This document shows positions 45,274-54,487 of a stretch of 64,000 nucleotides of DNA, piece by piece. Location of the stretch: positions 1 through 64,000 of the forward strand of contig NZ_JAAIMY010000018.1 in the NCBI RefSeq assembly GCF_013300825.1, given 5' to 3'. The notes under the pieces were generated by a model, which was not told where the DNA came from, did no database searches, and saw nothing but the letters and a program-made list of their open reading frames with translations. The DNA is from Blautia wexlerae (lineage in GTDB: Bacteria; Bacillota; Clostridia; Lachnospirales; Lachnospiraceae). Position numbers and translations under genes: made by a program. Numbering within the stretch: position 1 is the first letter of the stretch; every line of letters starts with the position of its first letter.

Positions 45274-45304
45274 CTGTAAACCATCCTTGTTAATCCTTAC
45301 CAAA

Positions 45305-45332
45305 TCAGGGGCAAAATAGTTTTTGCCCCTGA
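45305..45332 (-). terminator. Intercistronic hairpin between nikA and nikD
   Basis: CAGGGGCAAAA-ACTA-TTTTGCCCCTG, a near-perfect stem with no strong U tract after it. Probably lowers read-through or protects the upstream mRNA, so that the binding protein is made in excess over the ATPases. Confidence 0.6.
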
Positions 45333-45371
45333 AATATCATCGTTCAAATGTTCTTCATTTATTGTTACAGT

Positions 45372-46910
45372 TTAGTTGATATCCAGATCTGCAGTCAGTT
45401 CATAATAGTCACATGGATGTGCAGTCAGTCCTGTTACATTAGACTGCATGATCATACTCATTCTCAGGTGAGAACAGAATACATAGGCATTATCATCCAG
45501 GATTGTCTGCTGCATCTGAATCGCCAGATCTGAACGCTTGTCTGCATCAAATTCTTGCTTCATCTGTTTTTCCAGATCTTCCAGTTGATCACTGTGATAG
45601 TGTCCGTTATTGCTTGCAGATTCATCCAGTGTACAGGAAGTGAAGAAATACTCCGGATCTCCTGTAGGTGCAGTTACCATGGCACTTGCATATACATCCC
45701 ATAATGTAGGGTCTTTACGGATAGTATTATTATCAGAGGTACAATTTATCTGAACATCCATGCCGATTTCTTTCAAAGTTGCCTGTGCAGACTCTGCAAG
45801 AAGCGGAAGCTCCTGACGGCTGGGATAAGTAAGCCAGCGGATTTCCAGTTTCTGTCCGTCTTTTTCACGGATACCGTCACCATCGGAATCCACCCATCCA
45901 GCTTCCTCCAGAACCTTCTTTGCCCCATCAGGATCATAGCTCTCTGTTGTCAGATTCTGTCCGCCAAAAGAGAAAGTATCCGGGAAAGCACCCACTGCAG
46001 GATATCCATATCCATTCAGAAGCACAGACACAAAGCTGTCCTTATCAATACCCATGGCAATTGCTTTGCGCACTGCAGGGTCAGATGTTACAGGACTTTC
46101 AAAGTTCATCCATGCATAGAATGCACGGCTTGTAGCTGTACTGGTAAATGTAAAATCATCATTTTCAAATAAGGGATAGCTTGCATATGCCATACCGTAG
46201 GCAGCATTGATCTCCCCTGCCTGAAGAGCCATTGCCAGTGTATCACCGTCAGAGATTGTGCGGACAGTGATCTCATCCACATTTACATCTCCGTTCCAGT
46301 AGTTTTCATTCTTTACAAGATTAACATGATCATCTGTCACCAGTTCAGTTGCCACATAAGGACCTGTACCGATCACAATCCCATCATCACTGACACCTGC
46401 CTGCATATCAATAATGCATCCATAAGGATCACTGAGATAATTGATCAGTGCAGGCTTCGGTTCTGTAGTCTTTATGGTAACAGTATTTCCGTCAGCCTCG
46501 ATAGTATCAATGCAGAGATCTCCTGCTGCACGCTCATGATTGGCAACCAGAGCCTCCAGGCTTTCCTTTACTGCCTCTCCGTCACAGGCACGTCCATTGG
46601 AGAACACAACTCCATCATTCAGTGTGATCTTCCAGGTCAGCTCGTCAATATTTTCATACTCTTTTGCGATCCATGGCTCTATCTCCATGGTATCGGAATA
46701 ACGGAAAAGAGTTTCCCCTACTCCATAACGGATACACGCCCATCCTGCATATGTATTTTGTGGATTAATATCTGCCTCTTCATTTTCCGCATTAAAGGTG
46801 GTATCACCAAATACCAATGTCTTTTTTTCTGCTGCCAGTGTTGGCATAGCTGTCGCTCCTACCGCCAGCCCCAGGGCAATTGCCATTGCCAGAAATTTCT
46901 TTGCTCTCAT
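45372..46910 (-). CDS. nikA: Nickel/dipeptide-type substrate-binding protein
   Basis: 512 residues, SBP family 5 (peptide/nickel). Signal peptide MRAKKFLAMAIALGLAVGAT ending PTLAAE; there is no cysteine, so a type I signal rather than the lipoprotein anchor usual in Gram-positives. Family features: YGVGETLFRYSDTMEIEPWI, LNDGVVFSNGRACDGEAVKE, AYAWMNFESPVTSDPAVRKA. It binds substrate outside the cell and delivers it to NikBC. A retained C-terminal anchor is not seen, so it may be released or held by another protein. Confidence 0.85.
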   Translation of the reverse strand: MRAKKFLAMAIALGLAVGATAMPTLAAEKKTLVFGDTTFNAENEEADINPQNTYAGWACIRYGVGETLFRYSDTMEIEPWIAKEYENIDELTWKITLNDGVVFSNGRACDGEAVKESLEALVANHERAAGDLCIDTIEADGNTVTIKTTEPKPALINYLSDPYGCIIDMQAGVSDDGIVIGTGPYVATELVTDDHVNLVKNENYWNGDVNVDEITVRTISDGDTLAMALQAGEINAAYGMAYASYPLFENDDFTFTSTATSRAFYAWMNFESPVTSDPAVRKAIAMGIDKDSFVSVLLNGYGYPAVGAFPDTFSFGGQNLTTESYDPDGAKKVLEEAGWVDSDGDGIREKDGQKLEIRWLTYPSRQELPLLAESAQATLKEIGMDVQINCTSDNNTIRKDPTLWDVYASAMVTAPTGDPEYFFTSCTLDESASNNGHYHSDQLEDLEKQMKQEFDADKRSDLAIQMQQTILDDNAYVFCSHLRMSMIMQSNVTGLTAHPCDYYELTADLDIN

Positions 46911-46944
46911 TTTCTTTCCTCCTCGTTTGTTTTCATATTACTTA

Positions 46945-47811
46945 TCATGAACGGCTGTTCTTAGGATCCAGATAGTCACGAACTGTATCACCTAACAGAT
47001 TGAAAATTGCCACAGATATAAAAATTGCAATTCCAGGTGATAATACTACCCATGGATATGTTTGGATCATACTTCGTCCGCTGCTCATCATACTTCCCCA
47101 TTCAGCCATGGGAATCTGTGCTCCCAGTCCAAGAAATGACAGACCTGCAAGTTCCATCATCATGGTACCGATATCAAGCATGGCTGTTACCAGAACAGGG
47201 CCCAGCATATTTGGAAGAATATGTCTGAGCATAATCTGACCTGAGCTGTCACCTGCCAGTATGGCAGCATGAATATAGGGTTCCTCTTTTAATGCCAGAG
47301 TCTGCCCTCTGGCAATACGTGAATATTTCGGCCAGCTTACTACTGCCAGTGCTATAACAGCATTCTGAATGCCTCCCCCAAGAATAGCTGCAATCGCCAT
47401 GGCAAATACAAGCCCGGGGAAAGCAAGACATACATCTGAAATCCTCATCATAACAGCATCTGCAGCTCCGCCAAAATATCCGCAGCATACACCCACAGCT
47501 GTTCCCAGCACAGAAATCACCGCAACCAGAATAAAGGTAGAGAAAATACTGGCTCTTGCGCCACTTATAACTCTGGACAGCATATCCCTTCCATATGTAT
47601 CTGTTCCCATAGGATGCTGAAGACTTGGAGGCTGAAGCGCACTTGCCAGATCCTGTGCATAAGGGTCATATGGACAGAGATGCTCTGAAAAAACAGCAAG
47701 TACCACAAGCCCTATTGCCAGAATAAGAAAAAAGGCCAGCTTTTGTTTTATATGGTTTTTCTTAATCTTCTGTACACGCACTGTCACATTTTTATTCTGC
47801 TTTTCACTCAT
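46945..47811 (-). CDS. nikC: Nickel/dipeptide ABC permease (NikC/DppC type)
   Basis: 288 residues from the ATG that overlaps the nikB stop (ATGA, 47808-47811). N-terminal HPMGTDTYGRDMLSRVISGA is the standard DppC/NikC entry; membrane segments follow and the EAA-type loop LAGDSSGQIMLRHILPN contacts the ATPase. Ends NLLGDTVRDYLDPKN. Confidence 0.87.
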   Translation of the reverse strand: MSEKQNKNVTVRVQKIKKNHIKQKLAFFLILAIGLVVLAVFSEHLCPYDPYAQDLASALQPPSLQHPMGTDTYGRDMLSRVISGARASIFSTFILVAVISVLGTAVGVCCGYFGGAADAVMMRISDVCLAFPGLVFAMAIAAILGGGIQNAVIALAVVSWPKYSRIARGQTLALKEEPYIHAAILAGDSSGQIMLRHILPNMLGPVLVTAMLDIGTMMMELAGLSFLGLGAQIPMAEWGSMMSSGRSMIQTYPWVVLSPGIAIFISVAIFNLLGDTVRDYLDPKNSRS

Positions 47812-48752
47812 TGTTTCACACCTCCCAGACGGATTCTCGGATCCAGGAACCGGTATGACAGATCTGTAAGCAGATTTACCACAACATAGATGATCGCCAT
47901 CCACATAACATATGCCTGAATAATAGGATAATCACGCATGGAGATGGCATCTACTGCCATCTTTCCAACTCCATCCCACATAAAGATGGATTCTACGATC
48001 GCAGTTCCTCCCAGCAGATTTCCCACTGACAGCATCAGCAAGGTAATGATAGTTACCAACGAAGCCTTCATAATACTTTTCCAAAGAGTGACAGAAAATT
48101 TTACTCCTCTTGCTTTCGCTCCTGCCACATAGTCTTTGCTTAATTCATCCAACACAGTTGCACGGACCTGTCGCAGATACTTGGCTGACATGGCGATCGC
48201 CAGAGTGATTGCCGGCATTGCCACACTCTTCAAGCTTACTTCTTTGGCTATAACAGGAAAAATCCGTAGCCTGATGGCAAGAAAATACATCAACAGCAAT
48301 GATACAAAAAAATTAGGAAGACTGTTTCCTATAAAGCTGCATAAACGGATCAGATAATCCATGATCGTATTCTGTTTCACTGCTGACAGGATTCCCAGAG
48401 GGATCGATATAATGATAGTCAGCAAAATAGAGGTCACTGTAAGAAGCAGGGTTGCCGGAAGCTTTGATATGAACGTGTCAAAAACCGGAAGACTGGATAC
48501 ATAGCTGTTTCCCATATCTCCATGAAGCAGTTTTCCAAGCCACACAAAATACTGGGTCAGAAATGGTTTGTCCAGTCCCAGCTGTTCTCTGGCTGCATTT
48601 AACTTATCTTCTGACAGGATCTGTCCTGTATTTTCCATTTTTTGTGTTACTACATCACTTCCCGCAATCCGCATCATGCCATAGGAGAGAAAAGTAATCG
48701 CAAACAAAATGGGAATCAACTGGAGCAGTCGTCTGAATGCATATTTTCTCAT
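47808..48752 (-). CDS. nikB: Nickel/dipeptide ABC permease (NikB/DppB type)
   Basis: 314 residues, starting MRKYAFRRLLQLIPILFAIT as DppB/NikB proteins do. Six membrane segments; EAA loop KDYVAGAKARGVKFSVTLWK; ends DLSYRFLDPRIRLGG. First gene of nikBCADE, 155 bases after the LysR gene. GGAG precedes the ATG. Confidence 0.88.
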   Translation of the reverse strand: MRKYAFRRLLQLIPILFAITFLSYGMMRIAGSDVVTQKMENTGQILSEDKLNAAREQLGLDKPFLTQYFVWLGKLLHGDMGNSYVSSLPVFDTFISKLPATLLLTVTSILLTIIISIPLGILSAVKQNTIMDYLIRLCSFIGNSLPNFFVSLLLMYFLAIRLRIFPVIAKEVSLKSVAMPAITLAIAMSAKYLRQVRATVLDELSKDYVAGAKARGVKFSVTLWKSIMKASLVTIITLLMLSVGNLLGGTAIVESIFMWDGVGKMAVDAISMRDYPIIQAYVMWMAIIYVVVNLLTDLSYRFLDPRIRLGGVKQ

Positions 48753-48808
48753 TTGATTATCTCCATTTTATAATTTTTCAAAATTGTACTCCTAATTTGC
48801 CATCATTC

Positions 48809-48866
48809 AGTTTAACAAAAGCAAAAATAGCCCACAACCCACCCTGGGGGTTATAAGCTATTCTTA
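48809..48866 (-). promoter_or_regulatory. nik promoter with shared metal operator
   Basis: On the minus strand: TAAGAATA-N4-ATAACCCC-CA-GGGTGGGTTGT (48866-48834), -35 TTGTGG (48837-48832), 17 bases, -10 TAAACT (48814-48809). Same layout as the cbi promoter; the weak -10 fits activation. Confidence 0.72.
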
Positions 48867-48907
48867 ATTTGAATATCTATCTTTGTTTTTGGAATACCTA
48901 TAATCAT

Positions 48908-49816
48908 TTAATGCTTCGGCAGTCTGCTCTTTAAAAACTCCACAAGCTCTGCCACACTCTCATCCATTTCTTCTCCTTTGTGGAGTATAAAACCAAAAAT
49001 CACTTTACTGTCTCCAAGATCCAGAGGGATTCCCGGTGTAGTTCCTTCTTTGTTTTCTGACAGGTAACTTCCGCTTATATTTGCCACCTTACTGTTCTTC
49101 AGCATTTTTTCCATAATATAATCACTGTTGGTCAGCACGGAAATGTCAATGTCCTTCCATTGGAATGCATCTTCTTTTACAGCACCGATGTCAAAAAATT
49201 CATCCTGATAATTCTGTATAAAACGGATGCCCTCCAGGTCTTCCAGTTCTGCCCTCTCTTTGCCGGAATTGTAAAGTTCTGTCAGCCCTCCCGGATACAG
49301 CATTACATCTGTTTCATAGATGGGTTCGAAACGCATTTTGTTTTTTGACAGTTCATATAGGAAATTTTCCTTCTGCTGACTGAGGATATATACAAAACCA
49401 ATATCATCCATATAATCCCGGACTCTTTCCATTACGCTTTGTACACCTGCTGTTGTTACCTGGAAATGATATTTTTTTTCATAGGTTTCATTATAAAAGT
49501 CTACAAATTGATTGGCAAACCAGGAGCTGGGATTTAAAGATATCCGGATCCATTTTGTCATTCCGCTGGAAGCCATATTTTCCAGAACATTTACTTCATT
49601 TATAATTTTCGACGCATATTCATAAATCTTGTGTCCCTGTACTGTCAGTCTGATTCCTCTTGGCAGCCGTTCAAAAAGCTGCATTCCCAGCGTATCTTCC
49701 AGTCCCTTGATTACCTTGCTGACACTGGGCTGTGTAGAATACAGATTTTTCGCAGCATCACTGAATGAACCAGTCTGCGCACATACTACGAAATACTGTA
49801 ATTGTTTTAAATCCAT
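48908..49816 (-). CDS. LysR-family regulator of the nik/cbi genes
   Basis: 302 residues: helix-turn-helix CAQTGSFSDAAKNLYSTQPS then VSKVIKGLEDTLGMQLFERL, and a ligand domain from about 90. It lies directly upstream of nikB in the same direction. The shared operator in front of nikB and cbiM suggests this protein is the common activator. A frameshifted relic of a close paralogue lies at 34299. The ligand (metal, chelate or a methanogenesis-like cofactor) is unknown. Confidence 0.85.
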   Translation of the reverse strand: MDLKQLQYFVVCAQTGSFSDAAKNLYSTQPSVSKVIKGLEDTLGMQLFERLPRGIRLTVQGHKIYEYASKIINEVNVLENMASSGMTKWIRISLNPSSWFANQFVDFYNETYEKKYHFQVTTAGVQSVMERVRDYMDDIGFVYILSQQKENFLYELSKNKMRFEPIYETDVMLYPGGLTELYNSGKERAELEDLEGIRFIQNYQDEFFDIGAVKEDAFQWKDIDISVLTNSDYIMEKMLKNSKVANISGSYLSENKEGTTPGIPLDLGDSKVIFGFILHKGEEMDESVAELVEFLKSRLPKH

Positions 49817-49823
49817 AAAGATT

Positions 49824-50015
49824 TTATCTCTCTTTCTTCAGTTCCTTTTTATTTTCATACATTGCTTCATCAGCCTCATGAAGCAGTTTTTCCAGATTCT
49901 TTTCTTTTTCAGAAGTCCATGCATAGCCAATCGCAGCAGATACAGGAATGTCTGTCTGACTGTCAGCAATATGGAGTTCTCTCTGAATCCTGGTTATATA
50001 CCCTTCCACATTTTC
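49824..50015 (-). pseudogene. GGDEF-domain C-terminal relic, out of frame
   Basis: In a frame different from the gene above it: ENVEGYITRIQREL, DIPVSAAIGYAWTSEKEKNL, EKLLHEADEAMYENKKELKK. This is the end of a GGDEF domain, but the GGDEF domain of the upstream gene is already complete. Probably the tail of a second cyclase gene joined by deletion. Confidence 0.7.
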
Positions 50016-51750
50016 TGTTTTGAGTTTTATCTTCATACATTCTGTGATCTGCCATAATTCGGATTTCATCGATCTTCTGGCTGTGTTCCGGATAAATGGC
50101 ATAGCCACAGCTTGTATCTACGCTCAGCAGGCGCCCCTCTATATCAAAAGGCCGGTCAATGGCACTTTTTATTCTTCTGACCATCATCTCACAGAATTCA
50201 TCATTAATATTGCCCTCCTCAATGATCAGGGAAAACTCATCTCCACCGATGCGGAAAGCATAGTCTGTCTTCCTGATACATTTACACAATCTCCGGGAAA
50301 CCGCCTTCAGCAATCTGTCCCCCATGTCATGTCCATAAGTGTCATTAACAGGCTTAAACCTGTCCAGATCCAGATAGAACATGGCAAATTTTTTGCGTAA
50401 CTTTCCATTTCTTTTTAATCTTTCAGAAAGATAACGTTCATTATAAAGTCCTGTCAGTGCATCCGTATTTGCCAGCTTCTCAAGTTCATGCTTCTGCCCG
50501 ATATCCTGAGCGATCAGCATTACTTTGGACAGTATACTGCCTTTCCATTCCACAGGTATCACTGACATTACTTTATAAGAAGATCTGTCAAGAGTACAAT
50601 ATTCAAAGGTACACAGATCATCCTCAGACATAATAACTTTTCTCAGATGTTCCGGTGAAAGCAGATCATCCATCTGTATATTTATCTTTTCCGTAAGTAC
50701 CACATACTCTCCGGACATACGCTGAAGAAGCTCCCTGTAATCACCTGTAGGATTATAATAAGACTCATTGTTCATCTCATAATATTCGTATATCCCGCTG
50801 TCCAGATCACAAACTGCAAAACGCTCTACAATCCTGGTTACTCCCTGAATAAGCTGGTCCATGGCGATGTTCTGCTTTAACATCGCTCTGCATTCTTTTT
50901 CCGCATTTTTCGAATCCGTCACATCACGAAGAAAAATCATGGCGTGTCTGACCTCTCCGTTCTCATCTGTATCCCCCTCCATCACTACATTCCGGATAAT
51001 ACGCTGCTCTCCGTCAAACACTGCTTTGCATTCCTGACTGAATTCCCCCGTAATTTTTCTGAGTTCCTTCATAATATATTCCCGGTTGTAAATCTGCGCA
51101 ACCGCCTCTTTACTCTCAGGACAGACATAATTATCAAGAAACATCTGTATCAGTTCATCCCATGTCCGGCTTTTGTTGAAAATTTCCTGAAGCGAGCCCT
51201 TTACTTTCATAGATTCAAATGTATTTTCCTGAAGATCCACATAATATTCACACAGATTCATATCTGTAAAAGCCCGGTGAAAAGCAGCTTCCCTTGCTTC
51301 CTGATTCCGGGTAAAGTGATCAGATCTGACAGATAATACCCAGATTGGCCGTCCTTTATTATCCCTGGCATCTGCCTTCACAATCCTTACCGATATTGAT
51401 AAACCTTTACTGTCTGTCAGATACAAGATGTGAGAACCCTGTAAATCATGAAGTCTTTCCGGTGAAAATATATGCTTTTGCTCATTACAGACCACACTGA
51501 GCATAGAACCATCTGATGCTTTCATAAATTCATCAAGGTCATCCCACCCCAAAAGCTGCAGAAAATAGTTACTTACACTCCAGATTGTCAGCTTCTCATC
51601 GTAATAACCGGCGACTGTTCCCACCGGATCATTCTGTTTCAGTACATATTCAATAGCTTCCTGAACTGAAGGATTAATATCCGTATCTTCATTTGCGACA
51701 TATATTTCAATCTTATTCATTTTGTTAAGCATACACCTATGCTCTGACAT
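49963..51750 (-). CDS. PAS-GGDEF diguanylate cyclase
   Basis: 595 residues. N-terminal PAS-like sensor regions (about 20-150 with LTIWSVSNYFLQLLGWDDLD; a second near 150-275 ending RHAMIFLRDVTDSKNAEKEC). After a middle region, the GGDEF domain starts at DALTGLYNERYL. It has YLDLDRFKPVNDTYGHDMGD, active site RIGGDEFSL, and an inhibitory-site RKTD five residues before it. Makes c-di-GMP in the cytoplasm, with product inhibition likely. The normal domain end HRMYEDK is followed by 20 unrelated residues that run over a broken second GGDEF tail. A c-di-GMP-I riboswitch lies upstream. Confidence 0.88.
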   Translation of the reverse strand: MSEHRCMLNKMNKIEIYVANEDTDINPSVQEAIEYVLKQNDPVGTVAGYYDEKLTIWSVSNYFLQLLGWDDLDEFMKASDGSMLSVVCNEQKHIFSPERLHDLQGSHILYLTDSKGLSISVRIVKADARDNKGRPIWVLSVRSDHFTRNQEAREAAFHRAFTDMNLCEYYVDLQENTFESMKVKGSLQEIFNKSRTWDELIQMFLDNYVCPESKEAVAQIYNREYIMKELRKITGEFSQECKAVFDGEQRIIRNVVMEGDTDENGEVRHAMIFLRDVTDSKNAEKECRAMLKQNIAMDQLIQGVTRIVERFAVCDLDSGIYEYYEMNNESYYNPTGDYRELLQRMSGEYVVLTEKINIQMDDLLSPEHLRKVIMSEDDLCTFEYCTLDRSSYKVMSVIPVEWKGSILSKVMLIAQDIGQKHELEKLANTDALTGLYNERYLSERLKRNGKLRKKFAMFYLDLDRFKPVNDTYGHDMGDRLLKAVSRRLCKCIRKTDYAFRIGGDEFSLIIEEGNINDEFCEMMVRRIKSAIDRPFDIEGRLLSVDTSCGYAIYPEHSQKIDEIRIMADHRMYEDKTQNRKCGRVYNQDSERTPYC

Positions 51751-51776
51751 GATATTCTCAACCTTTCTTTAAAATA

Positions 51777-51818
51777 AAAGAGAATAATGCCCGCTACAAT
51801 ACAACAAGACATTACTCT
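51777..51818 (-). terminator. Terminator of the c-di-GMP riboswitch
   Basis: AGAGTAATG pairs with CATTATTCTCT, followed by TTTATTTT on the minus strand, between the aptamer and the cyclase start. Confidence 0.75.
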
Positions 51819-51819
51819 C

Positions 51820-51915
51820 TGTATAAATGCAACTGGCTGCCATTTTACAGGCCCTTTAGCTTTGCGCCGCAGCCTTTCGACTGTTTTGCCGATACTGTAT
51901 CTGTGTTGCCTGGTG
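51820..51915 (-). promoter_or_regulatory. c-di-GMP-I (GEMM-I) riboswitch
   Basis: On the minus strand: AGTCGAAAGGCTGCGGCGCA followed by AAGC, then GGGCCTGTAAAATGGCAGCC and AGTTGC. GTCGAAAGG and CGCAAAGC with the closing GGCAGCC stem are GEMM-I hallmarks. With the terminator at 51777 it should switch the diguanylate cyclase gene by its own product. Confidence 0.88.
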
Positions 51916-52010
51916 TGCCAACAAGTTGATTCACAGATACATTATATATATTATATTTTCAATCTCTTATTACTGTTTACCATTAATATTTCCTGCACCG
52001 ATGTTTATTT

Positions 52011-52037
52011 GTTACTGTTTACTCCGTTCTCAGTAAC
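52011..52037. repeat. MITE-like repeat, copy D (end hairpin only)
   Basis: GTTACTGTTTACTCCGTTCT then CAGTAAC, the terminal hairpin of the family. A further ATTACTGTTTACC lies at about 51969 and may be a decayed other end. Confidence 0.6.
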
Positions 52038-52278
52038 ATTTATATGCTTTGTAAATCCAAATAACGACTTGCCTCTTTCAATCGTCAGATCAGGTAAACA
52101 CTAATTGCAATATATTATTTGCATATCCCCGGAATAATGTCAACTGCTATTTTCCTTATTTCACAGAATTTATTCCAGATTGCAAACGACATACATTACA
52201 TTTGTCATAATTAATCCTCTGAAATATTAAGACAGGTCCGTATTTTACGGGATAACGACCAACTATAATAACTCCATA

Positions 52279-52328
52279 CAAAAACAGATCCAATATCTTA
52301 TAATCAAAGATACAGGACCTGTTTTTAT
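52279..52328 (-). terminator. Terminator of mgtE
   Basis: AAAAACAGGTCC..GTATCTT pairs with AAGATA..GGATCTGTTTTT, 11 bases after the mgtE stop. Confidence 0.8.
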
Positions 52329-52338
52329 TATCTGAAAT

Positions 52339-53733
52339 TCAGCCTGCAAGATTCAGCATTTTTAATAAGAACAGCCAGCTCAGGCCATAATAGGTAATTA
52401 CTGCAACAAGGTCATTCACTGTTGTGATCAGCGGACCTGATGCTACTGCCGGGTCAATATTGATCTTCTTAAAGAACAATGGAATACAGGTGCCTACTGC
52501 ACTGGAGATCAACATAGCCAGCAACAGTGCCACACCGATACATCCGGATACTGCATAGGAAAACAAAAGTGTTTTTCCTTTAAACAGATAAATATACAAT
52601 CCAATCAGCACAAAAGACAGAATTCCAAGAAGTCCGCCATTACACAGACCAATTCTCATTTCCTTCCACACAAGTTCCAGTTTCTGCTTACCTGTCAGAG
52701 ATTCATCCATCAGCACACGAATCGTCACAGCCAGAGACTGGGTACCCACATTACCTGCCATATCAAGGATCAAAGACTGGAAGCACATAATGATTGGAAG
52801 TGCAGTCACCACCTTCTCAAAAATTCCTACCACTGAGGAAACTACCATGCCAAGTCCCAGAAGAATGATCAGCCAGGGCAGACGTTTCTTCATACTTTCT
52901 TTCAGTGGCTCCTTTAAATCCTCTTCTGCTGTCAGACCGGCCAGCTTCGCATAGTCATCACCCATCTCATCATCAACCAGGTCAATGATACTGGCAGATG
53001 TGATGACACCCAGAAGCTGATTATCGTTGTCAAGAACCGGAATAGAATCCTCAGAATAATCTTTCAGTTCTTCGATACAGTCATCAATATTCTCTTCCGC
53101 ATATACATATGGATAGGAAGTCACCACCAGATTCTCAAGCAGATCATCCCGTCTGGCAATGATCAGTTCTTTCAGATTAATGGCCCCATAAAATTTCTGC
53201 TGCTCTGTCACTACAAAAATAGTGGAGATATTGTCATTTTTTGCAGCCTGTTCGATCAGACTGCTCATTGCCTGCTTAACTGTCAGTTTATCTGTGATCA
53301 CAATATAATTTGTTGTCATGCGGCTTCCGATCTCATCCTCATCAAAGGATGCGATCATCTCCACATCACGTCGAACCTCAGGTTCAAGCAGATCGATCAG
53401 TATTTTTTTCTTTGTTTTTTCAACTTTATTTAATACATCTGCAAGAGCATCTGTCTCCATTTTGGATAAAATGGCTGCTGCTTTTTTCACATCCATTTCA
53501 TTCAGATACTCTGCTGCATTCTCCTCATCTGTATATTCAAAAATATCAGAGAGCATATCTGTATCCAGGATACGGTACAGCTTGCACCGCTCCTGTACAG
53601 TCAGTTTCGGCATTACATCTGCCAGATCATTCTCATGATAATCCTGCAGCCTTCCTCCCATAACGGCCGGAGAGGTGTTGCTGCGGATGATCTTCAGAAT
53701 TTCTTTGGAATAATCCTGTACTCTTTTCTCCAT
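52339..53733 (-). CDS. mgtE: Magnesium transporter MgtE
   Basis: 464 residues from the ATG with GGAGG eight bases upstream. Order: N-domain helices (about 20-125, LLEPEVRRDVEMIASFDEDE), CBS pair (130-255, SRMTTNYIVITDKLTV and PVLDNDNQLLGVITSASIID), plug helix, and five membrane segments. The pore signature is there as DMAGNVGTQSLAVTIR, PLITTVNDLVAV. Mg2+ channel gated by cytosolic Mg2+. No M-box leader was found. Confidence 0.93.
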   Translation of the reverse strand: MEKRVQDYSKEILKIIRSNTSPAVMGGRLQDYHENDLADVMPKLTVQERCKLYRILDTDMLSDIFEYTDEENAAEYLNEMDVKKAAAILSKMETDALADVLNKVEKTKKKILIDLLEPEVRRDVEMIASFDEDEIGSRMTTNYIVITDKLTVKQAMSSLIEQAAKNDNISTIFVVTEQQKFYGAINLKELIIARRDDLLENLVVTSYPYVYAEENIDDCIEELKDYSEDSIPVLDNDNQLLGVITSASIIDLVDDEMGDDYAKLAGLTAEEDLKEPLKESMKKRLPWLIILLGLGMVVSSVVGIFEKVVTALPIIMCFQSLILDMAGNVGTQSLAVTIRVLMDESLTGKQKLELVWKEMRIGLCNGGLLGILSFVLIGLYIYLFKGKTLLFSYAVSGCIGVALLLAMLISSAVGTCIPLFFKKINIDPAVASGPLITTVNDLVAVITYYGLSWLFLLKMLNLAG

Positions 53734-54325
53734 TCTTTCATCCTCCGTTTTTTTGCATAAAAGCACACCAAAAGAAAGCAGTCTGTTATTTATTACATTT
53801 TACTGCCATTTCTTCCATGCTTTTTCCAGCACAATAAACCGCAGGGTATCAAACCATAACCTGCTATTCATCCGCTGTCCGTAACTGTCCGGCATCTTCG
53901 CCGGATCATTACTGCTCAATATGTAATTGCATGATTCGGGGGAATTTCATAAATACAGGATAAGAAATGAAAAAGACATCCGATCTTCCACATACAGAAA
54001 CTGTCAGATCACAGACAGTAAAAAACTTCTATTTTATATGCATACATGGAAAATCCTGAAAATATATGACTACAGCAGAACAAAAACGGCTGCTATACTC
54101 ATATACTCTTTTTAATTCAGATCCTGTGCTACTACTTCGCCCATGAGAATCGCAATTATCCATTCTGTTCCACCTGCCTTTTTTATATTTTTAATTCAGA
54201 TATTCTGCACATTTCGGAAGCACTTCCCAAATGCACTGTTATTGTAACCGCCACCCGGACAAAAAGCAACCCTGTTTTAGTATTTTTTACATTAATTTTT
54301 GTTAATATTAACGAAATGATAGATT
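53734..54325. other. Intergenic region between mgtE and MITE copy E
   Basis: About 590 bases. Minus-strand 53936-53800 reads as an open stretch of ~45 codons (ESCNYILSSNDPAKMPDSYG, then QRMNSRLWFDTLRFIVLEKA) with a stop before mgtE and no start; it may be a gene tail I do not recognise. The rest is A+T-rich with nothing clear. Confidence 0.4.
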
Positions 54326-54385
54326 ATTACTGTTAACGCCGTTCCCAGCAACACACTTCGCGGAATATTACCGGTAAACAGTAAC
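54326..54385. repeat. MITE-like repeat, copy E (minimal, 60 bp)
   Basis: Left end ATTACTGTTAACGCCGTTC, right end CGGTAAACAGTAAC, joined by ACACTTCGCGGAATATTA. Flanks GATAGATT (54318-54325) and GATACATT (54386-54393) agree at 7 of 8 bases, consistent with an old 8-bp target duplication. It lies about 100 bases before sdaAB. Confidence 0.75.
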
Positions 54386-54487
54386 GATACATTTGCTTCT
54401 TTTACAGACAGATGTTACAATATATTCAGTAATTTGCACATACTATAACAATCATCAATATTTTATATCTACAGGAGAATATTTCAT

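Noticed and set aside
53734-54325. M-box magnesium riboswitch upstream of mgtE
   Set aside because: Looked for the conserved leader elements; none was found in this region.
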